A stretch of 64,000 bases of DNA from Psococerastis gibbosa. Lineage: Eukaryota; Arthropoda; Insecta; Psocodea; Psocidae. Each line of letters begins with the position of its first letter. Position 1 is the first letter of the stretch. Position numbers and translations under genes: made by a program. The notes under the pieces are model-generated. The model had not been told where the DNA came from, made no database searches, and saw nothing but the letters and a program-made list of their open reading frames with translations. The stretch spans positions 13,789,464-13,853,463 of the forward strand of contig OZ020490.1 of assembly GCA_963971405.1 (NCBI GenBank), written 5' to 3'. Positions 55,608 to 64,000 of this stretch are shown piece by piece.

Positions 55608-56450
55608 AAAAGAACCGGTCCGAGTTTACACGAAGATGCTTTCCAATTTATCAAAATTAATAGATAGAGAAAATGAGTAATTTCATGGTAAATAATTTTC
55701 CTACGGTTAAATTTCCGATATTTCGGGGGGGGGGGGGGTTGTCCATCTAACGTCACTGGAGGTGAGGCAAATTCTAGATAGGTCAGACCAACACATTACC
55801 ACACAGCAATAATGGCAGAGCACGCAATGCATTTGAGCGTGAATTTTCTATCATTTCTTCAAAAAACATTTTTTTGCACAAAATCAAATAGTTTTTTTGG
55901 GAAAGTAACCTGTCCGGTTTCGTTACTCAATTTAACACCTAAAACATGCCTGAAGGTAGAAATCATCGATAGAAAGGTTTCGCAGAAAAACTATTTTTTA
56001 GTAGTTTTTCATTAAAATTTAGTTATTTTTATTTTTTTACCCTCAGAAGCAAACTATCAAGGGACAAGCGACCCCCTGCATTTTGTCAACAGTAATAACG
56101 ACTACAATATATGTGAATTTATAAGAAATCGTTAGAGCCGTTTTAGAGAAATAATTTTTTTGGAGTTTTTGAGAATAAAACCCCACCAAATTGAGTTAGC
56201 CCAAAATAAAAAAAAATGGACCCGAGGTATAATTTTTGTGAACCTACTTGCCGAATTTCATCATAATCGACTGAGTAGTTTGCCCGGAAATCGATGAACA
56301 GACAGACAGACAGACATTTCGTAAAAACCACTTTTTTGGGTTCCTGGGACCTCAAAACGTGTAAATCCGTTGAAATCTCGGAAATCTCGGAATCGAAAAT
56401 TTGGACCGTCACAAAGCTTTCCTTATACTACGTATAAATTGGAAAGCAAT
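55608..56450 (-). mobile_element. CTTTCC-ended repeat (R2), copy 3
   Basis: Reverse of the 31763 copy: starts AAGAACCGGTCCGAGTTTAC, has CAGACAGACAGACA and ends ACGTATAAATTGGAAAGC. It is the outermost-added layer next to the right arm of the TTAA element. Confidence 0.85.
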
Positions 56451-56502
56451 AAGAAGCATTAAATTTCTGGATACCAATTTCCTACGAGACATACATTCTT
56501 AA

Positions 56503-57204
56503 GAGAAACCTTAAAACCCTTTGCATTCGCATTACAGTTGTTATGCAGGAGGCCCTTAAAGCAGAGGAGTATAGGCATAATAAGGAAAAATTGAAAGACG
56601 AGTATGCTATAATGTCGGTACAGAAAGATAGAATATATGTTTTTCTGCAGATGACTTACATTTATGCTATCGTTCTTTACAGAGAGTCAGTTGCGAATAT
56701 CTTGTGAGCGGATGATTGGATGTTATGTACAATATCCAGAGAGTATCATTTTTCTATGTTGCAGTAGATACTGTATGTACTGAACATTTTTTGAATTGCC
56801 CAACGAATCGGATATGTTGTCGAGAGATCTGTGCAAATTGGCTTTTGCTGGGAGAAATTTATTCTTTGCCAATTCCATTTTCCATTACGAGTTCATGGAA
56901 CTGATTTTTTTCATCGGTTATTCTTCAATGTCTGTTAAAGTTCTGGAATGAACGTGATGGATTTTTCCGTGTTAGCCCTATCTAGCTGTGATGTAGATGG
57001 GTGTTGAATTGTAAGTAATTAATATGCACATATTTCTTGTTGTTTTCTACTGCGCTACAGTATATATTTTTTATCAGTTCAACTAAAAGGCTGTGTTATT
57101 GGGTCAATCTTTGGAAGTTCATAAGTGCTCCTTTAGACCTTTTTTTTCGTGGGAATTGCTGCTTCATGTGAACGAGCGGATACCACCTTCTTCGTTCTTT
57201 TTGA
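56503..57204. other. Unassigned non-coding stretch
   Basis: No supported feature. Confidence 0.4.
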
Positions 57205-57625
57205 AATGTCTTCTATCGAAAATCGGCATGGCAATTGATGCCATTTTCATTTTTTGATTATACTAGGGAATTGTATTGCTGTGGTTGCCTGTTGCCTTCT
57301 GCATACTTATGCCGTTGACTCATCACTGAGTTCCTCCGCCTTCAGGGCCAGTTTCCCAACCCCAGGACATGTAGAGTAGTGGTACAGACTCCGACTTTCA
57401 CCCAAAATGTTGTTGGTTCGAGTCCCACACTGGCTACATTTTCTGGCCATGCTTCGGAGGGCATGTAAAGCAGGCAGTCCCGGGTCATTTTAGTTGAGTG
57501 TAAGAGAGGGCTTTATATACCTCTAACTCCGTTAGGTTGGCTTAGTGATAGAACTACAAAAAGTCAAGATTTATCTATTTATTTATTTATTTAAAAAAGT
57601 GCTCTGCACAGGAAAGACCGTTTTT
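57205..57625 (-). repeat. R4b copy split by SINE1
   Basis: CTTCTATCGAAAATCGGCAT to AGTTTCCCAACCCCAGGAC, then SINE1, then GTGCTCTGCACAGGAAAG, which matches ATGCCCTGCACAGAAAAGG of the uninterrupted copy at 10283. Confidence 0.65.
57363..57592 (+). mobile_element. SINE1 copy
   Basis: TAGAGTAGTGG A box, GGTTCGAGTCC B box, GGGCATGTAAAGCAGGC body, ATTT tail. It sits exactly between the halves of R4b. Confidence 0.88.
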
Positions 57626-57734
57626 CGTTTATCCTAGCTCAAACTGCCCTATATCTGTTCAGTAGTCATCACGTGCTTCCATCTTCACCGCGAGGAAGCA
57701 CAGAGTGGGGATATTCGCGTCTTCGCCTCTGAGA

Positions 57735-58028
57735 CTATAAGGTATTACTCAGAAACTCAGCTACTTTGAAAACGAACACCATAGAAACCACCATTTCAAC
57801 AAAAGAGGCAAATGGATGGGGCATATTCTGAGACACGAAGGGCTCTTCAAGAACATAATTGAGGGTATGGTTGAAGGCACCAACTCAAGAGGACGACAGA
57901 GGAAGGAGTACCTAGAAGATGTCATGAAGGACCTAGGGTGCGACACCTATAAAGAACTGAAAAGGACCGCACAAAACAGACAAGAGTGGAGGAGAAGAAT
58001 AAAACATTCGCTGCAAACCAATCCTTAA
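57735..58028 (+). mobile_element. RTE-type LINE fragment, second family, 3' end
   Basis: KRGKWMGHILRHEGLFKNII, EGTNSRGRQRKEYLEDVM and a run of basic residues to the stop. It corresponds to IGHLLRH...RRGRPRNEYL at 54784 and continues about 40 residues further to the natural C-terminus. Confidence 0.8.
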
Positions 58029-58688
58029 ATTGCAACTCAAGAAGAAGACCATAGAAAAGCTAAAAACAAAGCACATTATGTAATATTTAATTGTTTTAAT
58101 GTGTCACATTCCCGCATTCTAAACATGGGGTTTCCCGGAACTTTACCGGCAAATTCCGGATTCTACTTGTTCATTCGAATTTTCTGCGAATTTCCCGGGT
58201 TTATATAGAAAGCTATCTAGAGCAGTTGTTGAATGTCAGGAATTTCTTTCTTTCATGATATCTTAAGTGTCTGACATTGTATGTGCACACAATAATTATA
58301 GACTTATGTATGTGCAATATTTAATCTTTAATTCCAACAATAAGACAAGCAAATTGCATAAGACAAGCAATATTGTATGTTTTTTATTACTGAAGATAGC
58401 CTTGTGCATTTGTCTGTTGCCTATGTGTGTCGTAGTAAGATGAAAAAATCTTAATTACATTTATTCCATTTGTTTTTATCCTATATTAAAAGCTTCTAAA
58501 TTGTCTGGACAAGGGGGCTTCCCCCGGAGACCTCAGTAGTAATTAGGCTAAGAGCTTGGCAGTTAAAGGCTAAGCCAGTCATCAAAGCAATGTAGGATTC
58601 TTTGAACAATTTACTTTATCAATATAATCTTTAGTTTCATTTTCTCCAATCCATTATATATATTAATTAGCATAAAACAACATTAAAT
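58029..58688. other. Unassigned non-coding stretch
   Basis: Near 58505 a GGGGGCTTCCCCCGGAGACC block recalls the CCCCGGGG repeats at 4931-5589. Otherwise nothing. Confidence 0.4.
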
Positions 58689-59528
58689 AAAGAACCGGTC
58701 CGAGTTTACTCGAACATGCTTTCCAATTTATAGAGTAGTAGATGGACATAATGGTTCATTTCATTGTAAATCATTTATTTCCCTGTAGTTACATTTCGGA
58801 TCCCTCGGGGGAGGGGGGGGGGGTCCACCTCAATATATTAAAAATCAATTGCATATTCTGGAACGAACAGACCAATATATTATTGTAACTGTAGTAACAA
58901 CGACAGGGCAGGCAATGTATTTTCCATAATTTCTTCAAAAAAATATTTTTTGCCCAGAACCAAGTATTATTTTGGAAAAACAACCTGTTTGGTTTTGTTA
59001 CTCCATTGAACACCTAAAACAAATCTGAAGGTAGAAATCATTGATAGACAGGTTCCACAGAAAAATTATTTTTTAGTGAAAATGTATGAAAATTGAGTTA
59101 CTTTTATTTTTTTACCCCCAGAAGCAAACTATCAAGGGACAAGCGACCCCCCGCATTTTGTCAAAATTAATGACGACTACAATTTATGTCAGTTTAAAAG
59201 AAATCGTTGGAGCCGTTTTTGAGAAATAATTTTCTTAGACGTTTCTTTGGAGTTTTTTGAGAATAACCCCCCCCCCCCAAATTGAGTTAGCCCCAAACAA
59301 AAACATTTATCTCAAGGTATGATTTTATTGAACCTACATGCCAAATTTCATCTAAATCGACCGAGTAGTTTGCCCGGAAATCGACGCACAGACAGAGCGA
59401 CAGACCACGTAAAAACCACTTTTTTGGGTTCCTGTGACCTCAAAACGTGTAAATCCGTTGAAATCTCGGAATCGAAAATTTGGACCATCACAAAGCTTTC
59501 CTTATACTACGTATAAATTGGAAAGCAA
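58689..59528 (-). mobile_element. CTTTCC-ended repeat (R2), copy 4
   Basis: AAGAACCGGTCCGAGTTTAC start and ACGTATAAATTGGAAAGC end, with two G/C runs (about 58813 and 59270). Full length but diverged from copy 3. Confidence 0.85.
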
Positions 59529-59699
59529 TAATTATGTTTGGGAAAAGTCAAGCTTTACCGCACCTGATATGTTATTCAGCACTCTTTTTGCCCAGGTCAT
59601 AAAAAACCGGTCATTGGCAGCTGCAGGGTGTTCCAGTAAATAAGATTGATACAGAATGCGACAGCAATTATTCCGAAAAATACTGCGCCCACTGGTAGG

Positions 59700-59863
59700 C
59701 AAGGAGGGATACAGGGGGGTAGGGGGGGTAGCTGCCCCCCCAAATTTGGTAAACCTATTGTAAATTAAGTTATTGCGCTCTAATTTAGTCGATCCTACAT
59801 AAGGTTTTCCTATTTTGACCCTCAGCTACCCCCCCCCAAAAAAATGGCCTGGATCCGTCCCTG
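59700..59863. mobile_element. hAT-type MITE, 164 bp, perfect 8-bp target duplication
   Basis: Left CAAGGAGGGATACAGG, right CCTGGATCCGTCCCTG. CTGGTAGG is on both sides (59692-59699 and 59864-59871). The inside is G run, TAGCTGCC, AT-rich centre, AGCTA and C run. Confidence 0.9.
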
Positions 59864-62800
59864 CTGGTAGGGGCCAGCAGCACATGACAAAAGTACCTGT
59901 AAGATTAATAATTAACTCCATATTATAAAATATACATTCTTTTACATCTACAAATGATACATTTTCATTTCGGTTAAATTCTGTTAACTGTTTATTCAGG
60001 GGCCCGAAAAATGGCATAAAATGTGAACAAAATTAAATACCTTTGTCGTTTGTCTCTGGGAAAAACTGCGTTATGGTCATGGAACTTCATTGGAATAAAA
60101 TATCTTTTTCTCGTGCGTTGTAGGGAACAAAACAGATATGATACAGTCGGCTGCTTGAATTTTTGCAAACCATTTGTCTTGCGGTACAGCCCGCCATTAA
60201 AAATCCTCTTCGCTGTAATTCAACAATGAAATAAAAACAAATATTATACCAGACACCTCATGGGAAATCTTTTATGTAGTGAATTGCGTATTATATCCGC
60301 AAAAATGTAGGGGAAATCTACAGCATTTGGATTCTCTTTCCGTTTTTGTAACTGTTGACATCACAACCCATATTGGCTCGTAAAAAAATGGAAGACAAAA
60401 ATAAACTGCGGAGTGAAAAACCTTTCACTTCTGAATTTCTTTTGTTTTCCGACTGGAAAAGTAAAGAAACAATAACCTTCGAGCACTCTTGAAATGGTTG
60501 TGGAATGTTAAGGAACGGAAAATCAGGGACGAGGCAAGAGAAAAGCAAACAGTGATTTAAAAAAGCGCGGGAAATGGGTTAAATGAAAAAGCCGGAAGCG
60601 GAAGGGAGAAAATGAATTATGGCGGGCGCGAGGACATGGAGGCTTTTGGCGGGAGAAAAATTGGAAAGAAGGCAACGGCCAGGGGCTAATTTCCGGTGTG
60701 ATCGCGATATAGGTGGATACCATAAGAAGATTAAGAGGGTGGCGATTTATACGGGAAGAATCTTGGGGTATTATTTTTTTCAATATTTTGTTTTGGAGGC
60801 CTCACGATATGAATTTAGATTAGAATCCCGGGATTTAGCTGAAGTATAGCGATGATTATAACTCTAAAGGTTACAAAATTATTTCTTCTTGAGTTTTTTT
60901 TTTTAATTTCTTTTAGAACGCAAAGTTTCTTCTTCACGTGTCCATGAAAACACGCATTTAAGTATAGATTATTTTTTAGGGAGATTCATCTACCTATTGA
61001 GATGGCGACCAATTTTCGACTTCCGGAAAATTTCTTCACAACTTTTCATTTCATGACCCCTTGAAAACCACTCTCCGTTCAAAATGTTATATATATTCGT
61101 ATATGTATATATATATTCGTATATGTATTGTATGTATGTATCTATGTATATTGATTTTAGGAAACACAACTTCCGTAAATATTATCCGATTTTAATGAAA
61201 CTTGGCATAAAAATTGACCACTAAACACAGGAGCAATCGGGCGTCCCTGGTAACGACGGGTTGGACAAGCCTTCCACCTGAGCTAATCGGTCTTTATCAA
61301 GACCAGTCCTTAAAACGATTTCGATCAACATCGAAGGAATTCTAAGGAGATTTTATTAAGTTTCTTTAACAAGAACCAATACATTATATACAAGAGCATA
61401 AAATGAATCTACTATACTAATGCATTGTACCATGTACCATAATTCGATATTGAAACCATAAATCAAAAGATTTAACGAAATCACAAACTTCATTGAATCG
61501 AAATGTGCTTGAAACCCACACATTTTTTTAAATAACACATCCAACTACAAAACATCCAATCAGTAGGAACTGCAAAAAAATCATGACAGCCCGCGTGATA
61601 CATATGCGGGAATGTCAACTGGCTGCTTTAATTAAAACATTTGCGAAATGAAACTTTAGGGCGTGGAATACTGCATATTTCAGGAATTTCAGCTAAAAGG
61701 GCAAAACAAAACCGTCTGCTGGAATTATTGTGTATATAGTGGGGGTAGAGCTTAGTATCAGAGTCCCCCGTTGGGCATTTGTATGCCACGCCGGTAGGAG
61801 GCCCCCGCTAATCTAGTGCTTTTCTCCCCAAAGAGCCTGGCTGCTTTTGATTTAGGGCCCACCCTCTCACCCTGGAAAGTGCCAGGATTTTAGGGAAAGG
61901 ACCAGATTTTAATCTGGTTTTCTTTTGATTACTTGCCTAAATTAATTTCGATGGTTAATGGACCACCGGAAGTGAAAACCTATACATGTGTACAAGAAAC
62001 TTTTATTTAAGAGGCAATCGGAGAGGAAAAGCCTTATATGTGTCAAAATCTCAATAAATATCCATCGTAGAGTTTTTCAAAAATAACTGGAAAAACAGAA
62101 GAAATTTTTTTTTTTTATAATATGCTAGGTGCTCTGCCCGTTTTGGGCTTCCGCGCTCATGTTGTTATCGCGCCAAACCCAACCCTTCTCAGAGTGTTCC
62201 GAAAAGGGGGGTTGACATTAGAAATTTTATGACGAGAGAGGTTACCTTCTCGTCATTTCCCAGCAGATGTTGCAGAGTGAGGGGGAGCGGCAGAAGGGCT
62301 CTGGGAAGAAGAAATATTTCTAAACATTTGGATACACGATATGTACCTCTTTTTAACACAGGTTTGCCTCATTATTAATGAATTTAATTGATTTGAAAAT
62401 TATAATGTGATATTGTGTATAATAAATTCTGATAAAAACATAAAGTATAAAACTGAAAGACACTAATATCATTAATTTAGTATCTTGGCCACCACTAACT
62501 GTTGAGAACGGTTTAAAAAAGAACTGTTAGTAGACCTAAGTTTTCTCATGCATGAGAAAATCTCTTTATAATCTTAAAGCGGTCAGAAATCGTGCTGAAG
62601 CCGATATAACTGAGATTTAGACATGAAATATAAATAGAGACCTCAGAGAAAAAACGGGCAAAGTTACACATACAACACTTGATTTGCCAGAAATCTACTT
62701 TGAAGTTTAATATCCATAAGCTTTTCCATTACTTAATATATATTTTGCTCATTATCTATCTGAATTTTTCTCTGTTTGGTTCGTCTAAGAAATACAGCAA

Positions 62801-63795
62801 TTGCAGTTGCAGCAAGCAGAATGAAAAATCTTAATTAAAACAAAAATGAACTTGTACGCTTGTACGCTTGTACGTTCATCCGTTGACGTCTTCAAGTACT
62901 CATAATTAGTTATTATTATAACTATTACTATTATATTATTATTATTATAACTATTACTATTATAACTATAACTATTACCTATTAATTTATCAGACTTGTC
63001 ACACATGCTGGTCTAATCAGAGTTGGTAATAGTGTGAGACGTTTATTGAGTTACTCCGCTGTGGTACGAATACCTGAACCATAGCGAAATAAGCAAATTA
63101 ATAAAGACTAAGGGCATACCTTAACTAAGAAAGTGCAACCAAACAAAGAAAATACTTTCTGAGGAATAATAGTATTAATTATAGTATAAGTGTAGTTGAA
63201 AGACTCGCTGGGGGGCACAATAGACCAATAAGTGCATACGATACTCTGCGTAGCGTACATATCCTAATTAAAAATTAAAAAAAAAAAACTCTTAATAAAT
63301 GTATTTAAGCTTTGCAAACTGCATGTCCTATAAATTGTTTTCGGTTTGAAGACTACCGAGTTGAATCCATTGTAAGAAGGTTTGTTTGAACGTTTTACGG
63401 TTACAGGGAAGTTGGGGTTTTTTATAGCGAAAGTTACCACTTGGATATTGTCCAATTCCTTCTCATTTGAAATCAAAGAACGGCTGGAGTCCGGACTTTA
63501 TTAATCTTGATTCAGTTTCAATTAAGCAGGCAGTGAAATGGGCGGTTACTAAGAAGATTGACTTTTCTACTTCTGTTATTGAATCTGTATTCTAGACTTT
63601 TTTGAGGGACTGAGTGGGGGGGGGGGGGAGTTCGTTATATTAGCTTTATTCCATTTATCTCTTTAATGCAATGAACTCCACCGTCTGTCGGTTGCAACAT
63701 AATCCTAAACCTGTAATTAAGCCACACACGGCACTGCCTGTGGCTACTAAAGAAAAAAAATAAGTAAAACTGTAAAATTGGTTAAATATATTATT
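59864..63795. other. Long unassigned region
   Basis: Mostly featureless. Simple sequence is present at 61085-61145 (TATG-type) and 62905-62980 (ATT/AACT-type), a poly-T near 62106 and a G run near 63618. A GC-richer patch is listed separately. Confidence 0.4.
60540..60720. promoter_or_regulatory. GC-rich patch with E2F- and ETS-like sites (weak candidate)
   Basis: GCGCGGGAAA (about 60565) and TTTGGCGGGA (about 60644) resemble E2F sites. GGAAGCGGAAGGGA recalls ETS sites and ATGGCGGGCGCG a YY1-like core. The patch stands out against AT-rich surroundings. Matches to such short motifs are frequent by chance, and there is no transcript evidence. Confidence 0.2.
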
Positions 63796-63935
63796 ATTGA
63801 GAAGAAGAATATCCTGGTTGAAAAACCTGAGACAGTGGTTTGGCAAGAGCACGACTTCCCTTTTCAGAGCAGCAGTCTCCAAAGTCCAAACTGCCACGAT
63901 GATCACCAATTTTCGATAGAAGAGGCATTTAAAGA
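63796..63935 (+). repeat. Dispersed repeat R4 copy
   Basis: Plus-strand frame VEKPETVVWQEHDFPFQSSS then LQSPNCHDDHQ, open across the unit as in the other three copies. Confidence 0.65.
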
Positions 63936-64000
63936 TGAAAAAGGTGCTTTAGATGTCCTACCGTAAATAGTTTAAGCATTGTACATGTAGAATTATTATT

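Larger units (their letters stand above)
54568..56498. mobile_element. TTAA foldback element, copy 5, expanded by nested insertions
   Basis: TTAA is at 54564-54567 and 56499-56502. The left end reads GAGTGTACGTCCCGTAGG and the right end CCTACGAGACATACATTC. Between them the foldback arms are broken by an RTE fragment (54784-55143), a short block shared with 6055-6100 (about 55311-55385), a SINE2 (55425-55587) and an R2 element (55608-56450). Each junction resumes with recognisable foldback sequence, for example CATGAAGTA then GTCTTCTGCAAC. Confidence 0.85.

Noticed and set aside
62106..62190. A further LINE 3' end after the poly-T near 62106
   Set aside because: The reverse strand does not give a knuckle or RNase H motif and the resemblance to LINE C is too short.

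Overview
The window looks like non-coding genomic DNA from an invertebrate, most likely an arthropod and probably an insect. This rests on the AT-rich base composition, long introns, tRNA-derived SINEs, LINE fragments with RNase H and zinc-knuckle tails, RTE-like LINE tails, and many small hAT-like and foldback elements. The species cannot be named from the sequence alone. There is no sign of bacterial or viral gene organisation and no CRISPR array.

The only host gene I can support is on the plus strand. Two exons (35838-36010 and 38458-38680) with clean splice sites join in frame to encode the first immunoglobulin domain of a netrin receptor of the UNC-5 family. The intron between them is 2.4 kb. 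The module is flanked by phase-1 introns on both sides. No other unc-5 exon was recognised, so most of the window is probably intron or flanking DNA of this gene.

Most of the rest is a mosaic of dispersed repeats. (1) A tRNA-derived SINE (SINE1, about 220 bp, A and B boxes, ATTT tail) has 11 full or partial copies. (2) A second dispersed repeat (SINE2, about 160 bp) has six copies. (3) Five palindromic foldback elements lie at TTAA targets; one carries a LINE, another is swollen from about 365 bp to 1.9 kb by nested insertions. (4) Small hAT-type elements, three with perfect 8-bp target duplications, lie at 25.2, 26.3 and 59.7 kb, with diverged relatives at 6.5, 35.4 and 54.0 kb. (5) LINE remnants include three RNase H/zinc-knuckle families with visible target duplications and five RTE-type tails. 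(6) An unclassified 0.85 kb family whose ends read CTTTCCAATTTAT has four large copies and two fragments. (7) Near-perfect hairpin palindromes at 37.5, 38.2 and 48.9 kb share a core and have TA/TAA at their borders.

Local tandem structures are a 42-bp minisatellite (24.1-24.6 kb), a 357-bp triplication (29.1-30.1 kb) and a 198-bp duplication (13.0-13.4 kb). The observations most worth a second look are a hammerhead-ribozyme-like core inside a 35-bp-armed hairpin at 6.1-6.2 kb, a head-to-head pair of tRNA-like genes each followed by a T6 terminator at 51.3-51.5 kb, the palindrome-within-palindrome at 48.9-49.3 kb, and the nested TTAA element at 54.6-56.5 kb.
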